Of a stretch of 64,000 bases of DNA, positions 51,191 to 63,954 are shown piece by piece. Every line of letters begins with the position of its first letter. Within the stretch, counting starts at the first letter, position 1. The position numbers were made by a program, and so were the translations under genes. This DNA is from Piper betle (Eukaryota > Streptophyta > Magnoliopsida > Piperales > Piperaceae), in NCBI GenBank assembly GCA_033002965.1, contig JAURVB010000725.1:153387-217386 (forward strand), given 5' to 3'. Below the pieces are notes generated by a model. It saw nothing but the letters and a program-made list of their open reading frames with translations, did no database searches and was not told the origin of the DNA.

Positions 51191-52230
51191 AACACGTAAG
51201 TTATAATGTGTCCATATTTACATCCAGGAAAGTGAGCATCTGACCCATGTAGTGCCAGTCTTTCAGCCAACCAAGCCTCCATTTATGCCTTCTGCTCCTT
51301 CATTCTAGTAATTGTTGCATCGTACTCACACACCCTATATGATATAGATGCCTTCCACAAGTTTACACACATATAAACATTGAACTCTTTTTTCAAATTA
51401 GCCTCCATATGCTTAATGCAAAATGCATGCTTCGTCAATGGAAGCACATTTTGAACAGCGTCTATAAGACATTTATGTTTGTCAGATAGAATGGTGTGAA
51501 AGCAATAATCGTTCTCACTAGTATGCATAAGGATGTGTTTGCGTACAAGGCCCAGGAACCACTGCCAAGCCTCGTGTTTTTCAATCTCCACTATTGTATA
51601 CCTCTGGCAACATCTTGTTATTAGTGTCAATTGTGTAAGCCGCTAAAAGAACACCGGGATATTTTTAAGGCAAGTGTGTCTCATCGACGATCAGTGTGGA
51701 CCAACATGTATTTTGAAATGCCCGCAAGCATGCCCCAAACGCCCAAAATCAAGAGTCAAATTCCATTCCACCTGACCTCATATGGTCACATCACAATGCC
51801 TATGTACAATAAGCAAACTATCTTTATGCAAATAAAAAATATTGAAGTAAATATTATTATAAATTATAAAAATAACAATGAAAATATATATGTCATCAAT
51901 AATTTACTTAGTTCAAACATAATGTCATCAATATAATTGAATTTGTTATTATCGTTGATGACAGTATTTGTATACTTATATTGTCATCAATAGTAATTGA
52001 AAATATACTTGATAACAACAACTAATCATTGCCTCGACAGGAATTTCTTTCAACATATGCCGGTAGGATCCCGAAAGAAGCATCATGATTGCCTTCTAAT
52101 CTTTCAACAAGAATTTCTTTAGCCACCCACCATTTTGTATAAATAGGGACCACACCAAAATACTTATTGACATGCAACATAAGGTGATCTGGAGTAATAT
52201 GTCGGCTATCATCATAAAGTCTTTTTTTAT
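51190..52230 (-). pseudogene. Mutator (MuDR-type) transposase remnant
   Basis: Minus-strand translation of about 52020-52230 gives ITPDHLMLHVNKYFGVVPIY followed by TKWWVAKEIL and SFGILPAY, the segment that precedes the catalytic domain in MuDR transposases. At 51600-51800 fragments such as IVDETHL and VLLAAYTIDTNNKMLP appear in shifted frames. At 51283-51630 the core continues with EAWQWFLGLVRKHI, TILSDKHKCLIDAV and HAFCIKHMEANLKKEF. Several frame changes and stops break the gene. The minus-strand frame at 53187-53489 (MGKKDVVIQIDDQAIFNYIV) lies upstream in the same orientation and might be its N-terminal part, but this is not shown. No terminal inverted repeats were found. Confidence 0.75.
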
Positions 52231-54620
52231 GTGAGCAATTTACTCTATTGTGACCATCGTATGGTCACTTCCCAAAGTGTTCACATACACTCTTTTTCAA
52301 TTTCCTTTGCAAATATGTCAGCGTTGTTTCACCATAATCTCATCAACAATAACTTCCTTCTCATTTGCATTTCCCTTTGCAAATCCTACTTCCAGCTCTC
52401 CTTCCACATTATGTTCTACTACATAAAAAATCATCTTGTATCAAAGGCCAAAAGACATGTATAAATAACATGTAAAGAACAATAAATATTCATCAACAAC
52501 CTATTTTATACCACAATCTTCATTATTTACCTCTGCAAATGTGATCCTCTAGGGTCACCATTTTCCATATCAACAATGCCTTTATCGTCATTTCTATATT
52601 CTCCTATCCTACACCAATGACATAAATATGTTTATCAGAGACACATTTACCTATATTATGTATACATTAATGACGTCAATGCACTACATAATTTTAGATC
52701 TTTTCATCACGTGCAAAGTCTCAACCATTATTAGAGGATTATATAACAATAACAGCTACTTCATGTTGGTTTTTGGCCTATAAGAATAATAATTTTTTTT
52801 ACAAAAACATTAGATTTATGGCACGTTGTATAATTATGCTCAAAATTCCACATTAGGCCTTCTATAACAATCACTTGTCAATTGCCACTGTGAAACATCT
52901 GCCTAGGTGTCTATAATAAAGAAATCATTAATGACAAAGTTCATATAATGGATGACATAAATTACAAAATTAATGAGGATTGCATTTATGATCATTTTTT
53001 TGTTTAGCTTGGTGAGATATGTTTTTTCCTATTTACTTGTCTTCCCCTATATTTGGGCATTGGCATCCATTACTATTTATGCTGTAAGGAACAATAAAAA
53101 TTGAAAGTGGAGGAGGAACTCCATCTTGGACACTGACAGAACATGGATCATCATTGAGGAAGAAAAGGTATATTGGACATCAAATTCTATTTTGTCATAT
53201 ATAATGAACTTGAAACAATATTTTTGATAAAAAAATTTGACGAATCTCTTAAAGAAACAACGGGCAAATTAGGCAGCACTCTTTTGGACAACAATACAGA
53301 AGACAACAATACAGAAGACAACTCTTTCATACTACTGCTTAATGAGTCATGAGGATTTTCAAAACCACATTTTTGTCTTAGCACCATATAAGCCTTCAAA
53401 GTGTCAATCTTTCCCCTCTTTGCAGAGTCAACAATATAGTTAAATATCGCTTGATCATCTATTTGAATCACAACATCCTTCTTGCCCATTAAAAAGATAA
53501 AAACGTGGATTCTAATTGATTCCTCATCACTCTAACCACCATACAAACTCTAACAAACCTTAGAAGTCTATTAAATCCTTTTCACACTCAACGAAAGGTG
53601 ACCTCGTAATCTCCACCTAGATAATGTGCCTCATTCAGACCTCTAAATAAAAACAACTAAAAACAGGAGTGCCAGAACAAATTCATCCATACTCACCTTA
53701 CAAGTATTCCCTATTCACGACAATATTAATTACCAATAACTACATTCTCAAATTATAATCAAAGCACAATATGCATCAGAAATAAGTAATACTATTGTAT
53801 TTCTCTTTTATATTTTTATTGTATTTCGCTAACAAGCGCCATCCCTCTTCTTTTTTATACTTACTTCCTCACTCATTAATCCATTAACCACTACATTGAT
53901 GACCAAAGTAAACACCTTAAATTTAAAACAAATTGAACACAAACATAATAATTAAAACCCAGAATCAATCGGCTGCTAATGGTGAAAGCCATCGTCCTTG
54001 TCTGCTGCCCAAAGTCTCTCAATCATCTTCCTATCTTATTGATAAAATCTATTCACTCACCGATGGACGATATAACAACACTCAACCATCCTCAAAGAAA
54101 CGACGTCGTCCCCGACTTCCCAGGTGTCCGCCGCTGTGCTTCCCACCCACGTGCTTCCCGCCAATGCCCTCCCTATCTAATCACCCAACTTATTTATTTT
54201 CTTTAAAAAACAAAAGAAAAAGCCATCCCAACTCTTCCCATTCTATTTCTACCCAAATCAATCCAATACCTATAAAACCAGCACTCTTGTCATTTTCATA
54301 GAATTCTCTCACCTTTCACCCCTGTGAGTAAAATATTCAATTGTTCACTGTGGGTAAATTGCTCTTCTGATAATGAACAACCAAAACTTGAAGTGATTGC
54401 ATGTTTCGCACATGAATATCATGCACTCAATTAAGCCTAGAGTGCAAAATGAAGGGTAAGAATCCACATTGAAAGAAGGTGATCATGAAATTTAGTTTGC
54501 ACGTTATTATTCACAAGTACCTGTAATTTAGCATGGTTTGAATGCTACAACGGGTAAGATAACATCCCAAGAGAACCCACAACTTTCTGTACTTATCCAC
54601 CAAACAAATGTAGATCTTTC
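52231..54620. other. Spacer, mostly unassigned, possibly Mutator element flank
   Basis: AT-rich sequence with one minus-strand open frame at 53187-53489 that may belong to the transposase remnant. That frame contains a short tandem repeat of an AACAATACAGAAGAC-type unit near 53286-53320. No other gene was recognised. Confidence 0.35.
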
Positions 54621-54623
54621 GCG

Positions 54624-56243
54624 TTAAAAACATGTTTCTGCAAGTGAACGCGGAGACAGCTTGGTGGTGCCGTGGACAACCATGCTGATTCCAGTAGGTT
54701 TTCTTAATCCACCTGCATCCAACATTGCACCTCTGAGATCACTCACATCATTCCAACGACGTTCTGCAGCATAAATATTTGAAAGCAGACCTTGTACGCT
54801 GGCTTCTGTGGGTCGATATGCAAAAAGACGATGAGCCACAATTTCAGATAATCTAGAGTTCTCATGAATGCAGCAACCAGAAAGCAATGCACCCCCAAAC
54901 ACCAGAATCTGGAATTATAGGCATGGCCAAGAGTAGATTTTGAGCTCCTTCAAGCTCACCCACTGACACAAGAAGCTTCACCATGTATACGTAATGCTCC
55001 ATATCTAGAGTCGCGCCATAAACATTCTCCATTCTTTCAAACAACTATTTTCCTTCATTTGCAAGCCTGCCAAGGCAACAAGCACCTAGAAGAGCAGAAA
55101 ATGTAGATCTGTCAGGTTTAAACCCTTCTGCAACATTTCCTTAAACAATCTGATAGCCTCATTCGCAAGCCCATGGATTCCGAGGCCAGATATAGCAGCA
55201 TTATAAGCCACCAAATTCTTCTCTGACATATTCCCAAAAACATGGAGGCTTAGTCTGATAAAACCACACTTTCATTGAATGTCTGAAAGCATAAGCATGA
55301 ACCTCCTTCCCAGGTTCCACAGCTGCTAATTGAGCACAAGCAGCTAAAACACTAGCAAGCAAGACATGATCACGTGTCATCTCACAAACCTCATTCATTT
55401 TGGAAAACAACTTCAACGCATTCCCACACTCCCCAAATTGAGAAAAACCAGTTATCAGAGCAGACCACATAACCACATCAGGATGAGCAAATTCACTGAA
55501 AACGAGGTGTGCCAAAGCCAGGTCATGAAACCTCGAGTACATGCTCACAAGATCACTAACAACATGAACCACACTACCAATGGCCAGCAAATTCGAGCCA
55601 CAAATGGAGGAAATCAACGCAACCATGGAATACCCATGTGGCCTCACTCCAAGTTTTCTCATTTGGCCAAAACACTCAAAACATTCAAACCAGCAATTGT
55701 CACATCCATAACCAGACAGCATCGCATTCCACAACACCAAGTCTCGCACACGCATTCCATCGAACACCAACCGCACATCACCAACTAGCCCAAGCCTTGA
55801 GTACGCGACCACCAGCGCTGCACCGGAGATGGAGCTCCTCCACATCCCACCAACGATCATCATCCCATGCACCAACCTACCCTCCAAAGGTCGAAGCTTT
55901 CCGCCTTGGCGCGGAGCAGGCAAGCGAACGTGTACTCGTCCGGCGCCGTCGCCGCTCTAACCATTGACGCGAAGAGAGAAAACGACTGGGCGAACTCGCC
56001 CTCCTTCGCATGAGCTTGAATAACGGCGTTCCAGAGGAAGACGCTTCGCTGGGGACAGAGGTCGAAGAGCCGGCGGGCGGAGCGAAGGCGGCCATTGTTG
56101 GCGTAGAAGCGAAGGATTCGGGTGGCGGAAAATGGGTTTGTGGAGAGGAGTCTGATGAGCTTGGCGTGCCCTTGCTTGGTACGACACAGTGTTAGGCGTG
56201 GCTCAGAGAGCTCCCCCAGCAGCCATGGCGGGACCGATCGCAT
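54624..56243 (-). pseudogene. Pentatricopeptide repeat (PPR) protein pseudogene, intronless
   Basis: PPR proteins bind organellar RNA and act in its editing, splicing or stability. The start ATG at 56243 (MRSVPPWLLGELSEPR) is followed by typical PPR motifs: RILRFYANNGRLRSARRLFD, VFLWNAVIQAHAKEGEFAQS, PDEYTFACLLRA, LVLWNAMLSGYG, VVMWSALITGFSQFGECGNA. The C-terminal part (ALLSGCCIHENSRLSEIVAH, LLSNIYAAERRWNDVSDLRG) is the E-type end of the PLS class. The order resembles Arabidopsis At1g64310 as I remember it. The frame is broken near 55885 and again near 55265, a TAG interrupts near 55050, and the frame shifts again near 54900. PPR genes of this class have no introns, so these are true breaks or sequencing indels, not splice sites. 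Confidence 0.85.
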
Positions 56244-56269
56244 GCAGGGGAGGGGGTGCAAGCTCACTG

Positions 56270-56687
56270 TTTTTATAAACTAGATTTGTCAAATCGTTCT
56301 ATAATTTATAAATGGATTTTTTAGGATATTTTAAATTATAAACTAAATAGTATTTTTTTCTAAAGCAAATAAAAATAAATTGTATTTCATTCCAGTCAGA
56401 TGAAAAAACCACCGTATCAAATTCTTCAACTGTTTGGTTTAGTTTGTAGGATAAAGTAATGAAAGTTTACCTGAGGAAAAAAAGGGAAATTTTTTTCCTT
56501 ATGATTTTTCTCTGAGCGTTTATAAATAGGAAAAACGAAAAATTACATTTATATAACATCACCTATTTTCCTCATTTTCTCATTACATTTCTCCAACTCA
56601 AAATTTGAGAGGAACCATTCCAAGGAATGGGCTGGTTTTGATAATTTAAATGGCTGCCTGGTTAATCATGCAGATGCTGCTGGTGGC
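56270..56687. other. Short spacer, AT-rich
   Basis: No coding segment. It separates the PPR pseudogene from the end of the PDI pseudogene. Confidence 0.4.
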
Positions 56688-59600
56688 TCATGCAAAGGTG
56701 GAGAGGACGTTCTTCTTGATGGTGAACTCATCAACCTTCTATGCGCTGATAGACTGAAAACACATAATGTAGCCTGAATTTATGCATACGATAAAAAACA
56801 GGCATAAGTCAATAGAAAAAATAATTTTGCAATTGCATTTCCAAAGCATATAGGCCAAGCTCAAACAAAGTTCCAAGGCCACCAATAGCACCTAAAATGG
56901 AAGTATTGGTAATGTGGCACATAGCTAAACATTACCTTCTGAAGCATGCGCTCAAGCCACTCGCTTTCATTCTTCGCATAGTCGGCACCTTTTTCAATAT
57001 ATTTCTTGGCAGTTTTCATATAGATCTGCCCATACATGATAAAAGCAAATGCATTTGGAACTCACAACAGGCTCGGAAAGCAAGCAGACATACAAAAGAA
57101 AAGAAGTAACAGTTATATGTTTTGTTAGCTATACCTTGCAGAAGAACCATTGGGCTGCCCCACCTCCTCTTCCATTTAGACAGAATAGATTTGCACTCAT
57201 CATTTGCAGCACTGACGAATTCCTTGACCAGAGTGCTTAAACTAGCAACAACTCCAGCCTGACAAGGCAAAACGCTTTACTGATTAATTTAAATCACCCA
57301 CAAAATAATTCACAAAATCATGTGTAAATGACCATTTTTTCTTTACCTCAGAAGTTAGTTGTCCTTTCCCATCACGTCTAGTTCCACACTTCTCGTTTCA
57401 AAAAGTTCGCGAAGTCGTCTGAATCGCCCTCCATCATATAGTCTTCACCAGCCTCGTTGTCCTTGGAAAAATTTCAGTGCCCGGTAACCACCGACTTCAT
57501 GCCTGCAAAGGAACATTTTATCTATTAGAAATGAGTTTTAAAACCATTAAAAAGACGCAGAAGTAAAATGTGTCTCAAATGTATAAGCCAATGAAACTCA
57601 CAAGTGCTAATAACTCAAACTACTAGATACATTCTGCAATTTTACTACACAGAGAGTGTTCAGAAACATAACTCTTTGGGAAAAAATAACATTAATATCT
57701 ATTATCCACAGGTTTTTAAATATACTGAGCTTACTTTTCAGCCAGATCCTTGTATTTATCAGCAAAAAGATTGGCAACTACAACATCATCTTCATTTTTG
57801 AAAGCTGTGGCTACCTTCTCGTATATCTGGAAGACAAACAGCTAAAGATGTTTAGACACACTTAACACCTTATTGACACTCTCGCAACACCAAAGTTAAA
57901 GAACTTCAGTTTTCACAATGGCTGTTTCATACTTACGGAGCAGGATTTTTGCAGTGCCCACACCTAGGGTAGAAATGAAATGCTGATATTAGAATCACAC
58001 ATGGTGCATATCAAATAGAAACTCCACACGATACACATATAAAGCCTCGAAGAACTCCCCATGGTGCATAGAATTCAACAAGAACATCCTTGGTCTGATC
58101 CAATACCACATTGTCAAAGTTTTCATCTCTCAGAACAACTACACTAGAAGGAACACTCGCCAACTTCACATTGGTGCCTGCATACAAAAAAAAACAGAAT
58201 TGCCTAGAGCCTCAGACTCATAAACACAAAATTCAAGATAAGATTCAATATAAGCGAAGTTTATAACACAAGAATTGACTTTGAAGAAATTCCATAGAAA
58301 GTGGGCCAAGATTTCAGCAACAAAAAATACAGCAAAAGGACTCAAGCGTTGTTGTTGAAGAAATTTCAACTGTAATGGGCATGAAAGAAGCAACATGCCT
58401 AGAAGAATGCCACTGCATACATATATCACATTGTCATAATACTAAATAACTACCACAAGCTTTCTGGTCACTCACAAAGAAAGCCAAACAAGAAAACACA
58501 AGCATGAGCAGCATTAACAAACTCAACCAGTGCTTCTGCTGTTCTTGCACCTTCATACGTGCATGACATATTATTAGAAGTCCATGTTTTGCTGGGGCGC
58601 CAAAATGAAAAAAAAATTGCATCCAATCAATTTAGTACTTTTTTGGTTCCAAGGAGTTTTTGGGAAACCATTTAATTGTTGGGTATCCTGTAACTCCATT
58701 TTTATTGTAAAGGTTCTTCTGGTCATCACGATTGACCTGTAACATCCATTCAAATGCTTAGGAGACAAAAATGGAAGAGAAGAGAAATGTAAATTACTCG
58801 CAATTAAAAAACATAAATTTGCTCCCAGCTCAAGATTGTTAATCAGTAAAAACAAGTTTTCATCAGATAATGTGAACCGGAAAATAACATAACTAGGCAA
58901 CATAACATTGCCTTTGAACTTCCAAAACGGAAGCGTAATTGAGCCTCTTATAAATGAAAAGATATCACAGCTGAACGTGGTTTTTCCTAACTAAAAAAAC
59001 ACAAAAGAAGGATAGACTTGTATACTCCACTAATTTTAATTTTAGCTAATGTCAACAGCCAAGTAGACGTACTAGACACATCGTCTACAACTTACTGACA
59101 TTTGAGAATAACGTCATTTTGTTTGAAAAATATAATTCTTGTCACAATGAACGGGCCATATCAAACTTAGTGGAGGAGTTCGGCATTGGATGTTATTTCT
59201 GCCACACTCTTTTAAAAAGGAGAACAGGTAAATGAACAAAGAGAAGCATTGTCACTCAATTTATTGTTACCGTGCATGAGATCACATTTACAAGGAAACT
59301 AACAATGCAATGCCAAAAATAACAAATAAGATGTATTATTCAGGTATATAATTCTCGAAAAAAAATTTTAAATACGTTCACTCTTTATACAACCTATAAC
59401 AATGAACAATATTGAGTATCAACTGCGAATAAACATAACATCCACGTATAATACAGGTTCATTGCTACCTTTAAAATGCTACCGTCTATAATTCTACATG
59501 GATCAATGGCACGACCAACTTGGAATCAACGATTTATCCTTCCAACATATAAAGAAACTCACTTTTCCAATCAGAACTTCTTTCGATTTCTTAAAGCTGG

Positions 59601-60030
59601 CGCCCAGCTTCTCGTAATCAGGTGCAAGCTTCTTACAATGCCCACACCTGCACAAAGACCCCAACTGATCAAATATCAGATTCAAAAAACACATACAACA
59701 ATAAAGATCACTCCCCACAACCGACACAACCAAAGCAGCTCCATTTCCTCGCCCAACGTTGACGAAGTACTCAGATCTCCATATTCCACCAAAAGCAAGA
59801 GCTCAATACCATCAATTGAAGCAAAAAAACTACACATACATTTAACAAAAAAATACTCAAAATCTGTAGACTCTAATCAGGGGGCGTAGAACTCGACGTT
59901 GGCGCCGTGGTCTTTCCCCACCACCTCCTTGTCGAAATTGTCCTCCGTCAGCACCACCACGTAGTCGGCCGATGCCACGGCCAGCGGCGGCGGCGGAGAT
60001 CGCCAGAATCCGAACCGGTTTCTTCATCAT
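56688..60030 (-). pseudogene. Protein disulfide isomerase (PDIL2/A6 type) pseudogene with retained introns
   Basis: Functional homologues are ER enzymes with two thioredoxin domains and a C-terminal helical D domain. Exon 1 (59881-60030) has [20 protein letters not shown] and ends FYAP. Then come the first active site [20 protein letters not shown] (near 59560-59650), GVTGYPTIKWFPKNSLEP (58650-58740), ARTAEALVEFVN (58490-58560), [20 protein letters not shown] plus [10 protein letters not shown] (58040-58180), second site CGHCKNPAP (57940-57975), YEKVATAFKNEDDVVVANLF (57730-57832), a frame-shifted KDNEAGEDY segment (57370-57500), AGVVASLSTLVKEFV (57145-57270), KYIEKGADYAKNESEWLERM (56940-57030) and KVDEFTIKKNVLSTFA (56688-56756). 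Lesions: one extra base between the start and the mature domain, exon 1 donor AT where GT is expected, frameshifts near 57400 and 57170, and TAG after SISA. Introns are present, so it is a decayed gene copy and not a retrocopy. Confidence 0.88.
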
Positions 60031-60414
60031 TCCGATCGCCCTTTGCCGGGAAAAGTTGCACCGCGGGCTTCTTAATATGGAGCGTTTGATTTGATTTTGT
60101 CGGAGAAACGGCGTCTAACCAATAGGGTCTTGACACGTTGCGTTGACAATGGATTGCTCTTACTTCTTGAAAATCCGAGTCAACTTCTTCTAAACTCGGG
60201 TTTGATTCGCTCGTCTTCGGATTGAAACATATTAACGCAAACTTAAATTAGTATCAAATTCAAGCAAGCTCACTTTGAGTTCAATGCGTTTATATAACGA
60301 ACGGATTAGTGCACGTCCACCACATGTAACAATGAAAGTTGAAAAGGCTTCACATATATGCCTTGTGAAATGGAATACATATTCTCACCTCCATTGTTAC
60401 ATTACATAGCATTA
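60031..60414. other. Short spacer between the PDI and P450 pseudogenes
   Basis: The former promoter region of the PDI copy. No coding segment was recognised. Confidence 0.4.
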
Positions 60415-62258
60415 TTATTGGAAGCAGTGGCCATTAAAAAGAAGAGGAGATTTCTTAAGCAGAGTGATCGCATTCCCTTCAGACAAATCAATGCCTTGCT
60501 CATTAACACCGTGATTGGGAAGCTCCCAACCAAACATACAGAGAAGGTTGCCCCGGGCTAGCTCCGCAAGTGCCATTCCAAGGTTCATGCCTGGGCAGCT
60601 CCTGCTTCCTGAGCCAAATGGTATAAGCTCAAAGTCTTGCCCGCCCCTTGGTAATCAATGGGTCTCTCCAAGAACCTCTCAGGAAGGAACTCACTGGGGG
60701 CAAATCCAACATGTTGGGTCTCTTCCAATGGCAAATGCACAAATGATTATTCGGGTCTGGGGGGCAATTTCAAATCCAATGATTTAACATTTTTGGATGG
60801 TCTCATGTGGGATGGTCAAAGGATTTGGCAGGTGCATTCTCAGTGTTTCCTTCAAGATGAGCTCCAGATAGCGAAGTTCATTTAGATCGGTTTCCTCCCC
60901 AGTTTCCTTGTTGCCAATAATTAATCTGATTTCTTCTTGGACTTTGCTCATCAAGTTTTGTTTCTCGTCAGCTCTGCCATTGCCCAACAAATCAGTGAAG
61001 AGCTTGTGTCTGTTCCACCTATAAATATATTCTGCAAAACGATGAGCAGTTCAGTTGGTGCACTTAAGTCGTTCAATGAATTAGGTGTTTGGGTCTCTAC
61101 ATTGGGTTATGTATTGATATCGGAGTCTGACATGCTTTCTCATAACTTTTTAAGTTCAAATTATCGAGATGAATAAGTTAAAAAGTGGTTAGTTTTTAAT
61201 ATGGTCGATCTATGTACCTTTCAGTGTTGGAGGGATCACATAAAGGGGTTGTGCAATTGGTGCATTAAACTTAGGCAATGAAATTTAGGTGTTTGAGCTT
61301 TTATATTGATGACTTCGGCATCAATTTCATGGAATAGACCTGCTAATTAAGTTTTCAAGTAGATGAATGGAAAAAGAATTGCAGAAAACTTCACCAAAAG
61401 AACGCCTTTGATTTGGTCTCTTTTGAGGTGAAAGTCATCTTGCATTCTGAGTAGCACGTCAACAAAGTCTTCTTGATGCAATTCCTTTGATCTATTTTTA
61501 TGAAGATGTTCATCTATCACAGCCTCATAGAAATCATCGAGCAGAAGGAAGACCCTGGTAAGCCTCCCTTGCTGGCCTCGGGCAACGTCAACCCACGTCG
61601 AAAATGGAAAGTAATCAGCGGCAAAAAAGCCTCCGAACATGGTCTGAGCTTCATTCAAAAGATCATGGAGCTTCCTATCTTTTCCCTCAAATTGATCTAC
61701 TTTCCCAAGAGCAATCCTGCAAGTCACATTATTAGCAAGACAATGTATAATCTCACTAAGGTCAATAAGCCCACCATTTGAGGAAGAACGATGTTTAGCT
61801 ATGTTGTTCATAGTTCCGGTCACTTTGTCCTCTCTAATGTAACTAAATGATTGAACCCTTTTGAGATTAAGAAGTTGAAGCATGGAAACCTTGCTCATCT
61901 GCCTCCAATATTCACCATATGGAGCAAAGGCAATGTCAAGTGAGTTGTGAGACACAAGGGAAGGTCTACAAGTAACGTGATCATGAGTTTTAAGAACCTC
62001 TTCGACAAGTTTATCAGAGGAAACAACAATGGCAGGTACAAAGCCAAGTTGTAGATACATGAGAGGACCATGCTTTTGAGATAGTTGCATCAAGGTTTGA
62101 TGAAGTGGAGAGAGTTGGTTTTGGAAGCTTTTTGGGTGCGGGAGGAAGTTTGATGTTTTTGCTTCCTGTGCTTGCCTGCCTAAGAAGAACGACAAGAAGA
62201 ATAAGAGCAACAATGAACAGACAAGGCCGGGAGAAGAATGATGGACCTGGTGAGCCAT
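60415..62258 (-). pseudogene. Cytochrome P450 pseudogene (CYP71/83-like), two exons
   Basis: CYP71-clade enzymes are ER-anchored haem mono-oxygenases of specialised metabolism. Exon 1 (about 61400-62258) starts MAHQVHHSSPGLVCS and a hydrophobic anchor, then GPLMYLQLGFVPAIVVSS, LDIAFAPYGEYWRQMSKVSM and ADYFPFSTWVDVARG, ending at IKGVLL|GTGAAG. Exon 2 (about 60415-61025) has the I-helix GTDTSS, the K-helix LKETLRM (ExxR motif), and the haem site FGSGSRSCPG with its cysteine intact. Lesions: two compensating frame changes around 62110-62180, with loss of a short segment, wipe out the proline hinge (LPPAPKKLP survives only in another frame). The frame breaks after ELTRNK near 60955, a stop follows ETIQKC near 60782, and another stop with a frame change lies near 60690. 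No complete protein can be made. Confidence 0.88.
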
Positions 62259-63218
62259 TGAAGATGCTGGGGAACCAAGGAGTGGTAAAGGGTTCCCCTT
62301 ATGAAACAGTAGTTTCCCAAAAAAAAAAAAGTCATTAGCACTGTGCCACCACTACAAACATTTAGTATTTGTACATCGAATAAAAGGGAGAAGGAATTTT
62401 TCATTATTATTTCAAAGTGTGAAAATATGTATAGATATGGATAAACCCCACCATCAGTAATACAGTTACCTTTGTTTACATCATTTTCCAAAAGATGAGA
62501 GAAGCTTTGATGGAATTATCAATTTCTTCTCTTAATTTAGGAAGCAAGAACACCTATGCTGCTGTGACCTACCAACAGCAGAGGCATATTTTATTTGTCA
62601 ACTGTTACCAAATGGCTTCGTCTAAGGCAAGGACCATCCGAAAATTCAGACCGCCAAACGGTACACTAACGCTGCAAGTTGTCTGGGGGGGTCCAGACCA
62701 TCAAATGGCAAGATCTTACATACACCAACGCTGCAAGTCATCTAAGGGGGTCCAGACCATCAAATGACAAGATCTTAAATAGTTAATGGTGGGAAGTGTT
62801 AATTTCCGATAGTGTTCATGGGTTAATACAAATGCAACATTTTCTTACTACATATGCCAATGGCAGCAGCACCACCCATAACTGCTTCGTAATATGCTGC
62901 TTGGTATCGCCCATTATTTCATCAGCTAGTAAAGAGTCACGTATGCCGATTTAAAACATGACTTTATGATCACCATCAAAAATTGAGGAAAAGAAAACAT
63001 GAATTTAGCATATGAGAAGTGATCAACCAAACTCTGCCTGCTACTATCATATGTTTTGAACCGGACCAGCTTGATAATTCTTAATAATTCTGCTGGTTAC
63101 AACTCATACACTGAAGAAATCTCATTCATGTTGGCATGACAAACAGCAATCTTCTTTTCTTAAAAGACAAACCATATCACATTTGAACATCTGCAGATAA
63201 GTTGAATCCCTGCAATTA
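62259..63218. other. Spacer upstream of the P450 pseudogene
   Basis: No family was recognised. A near-duplicate of about 50 bases (GGGGGTCCAGACCATCAAATG with its flanks, including ACGCTGCAAGT) occurs twice, near 62660-62708 and 62722-62767. Confidence 0.45.
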
Positions 63219-63449
63219 TCACTTAACCTCCTCATTCTCATATTCCTCATCAACGTAGTCCTCGTTGTCATCATCGTTTTTGTTGTCAATTTCATCTGGC
63301 TCCTCAAAAGAGAAATTGTGCTTTGGGAAATCTAAAAAACCTGCCCTGTTCTCGCTATTAGGTCCAAAATCCGGACCGTATTTGGTTCCCCTGTGTTTGA
63401 AAAGTAGCCAACGCAGAAGCCGGTCTTCTTGATTCAAGTAGTGAAGTTC
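63219..63449 (-). CDS. Acidic C-terminal exon of an unidentified protein
   Basis: The frame ELHYLNQEDRLLRWLLFKHR continues through GTKYGPDFGPNSENRAGFLD to a highly acidic tail (DEIDNKNDDDNEDYVDEEYE) and a stop at 63219. It probably begins at a splice acceptor near 63449 rather than at a start codon, because no ATG opens it. No further exon was recognised to the right of it within the window. I do not recognise the family; the composition differs from the surrounding AT-rich noise, so it is likely a real terminal exon. Confidence 0.4.
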   Translation of the reverse strand, partial: ELHYLNQEDRLLRWLLFKHRGTKYGPDFGPNSENRAGFLDFPKHNFSFEEPDEIDNKNDDDNEDYVDEEYENEEVK

Positions 63450-63954
63450 CTTTTAAGATTGGGAGTGGCCATCATTGTCATTTGCAGGAGCTTACCCTGT
63501 ACATCCACTATCAACATCAAGATAACACCGAAAAAATCCCATAAGTCTTGAAGAAATAATCTTTCAATGGAACAGGAAGAAAATAACTAGAAACTTAAAA
63601 ACAACTGTTTTACAGAAAATTATTGACTTCTTGGTGCCTATATATTAGTCAATCAAAGCCATATACCACTTTTTCTATCCAAGCATCGGAGATGGGGAAT
63701 CCCAAATAAAACTATTTTCCATCTCGCCTTCCACCTTACCCCAAATAATTGAGTTCAAGAACAGGGTCTAGGATTCATTCCACTTAGCCTCAATAACAGC
63801 AAAATATAAAAGCAATTAATTGTAGAGAAAGATGGTCACAGCAATTTCCACCACAAGTTACTAGAGTCCTGGAAGGGGTGAGGAGAAAAATTATATATCA
63901 AATGTAAAACTTTATACTCAAATTTCACTTTTAACTAGTTTGCCTGGTTAGGAT
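63450..63954. other. Possible intron or spacer, no coding segment recognised
   Basis: AT-rich. It could contain introns of the unidentified gene whose last exon is at 63219-63449. The sequence ends at the start of an LTR. Confidence 0.35.
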
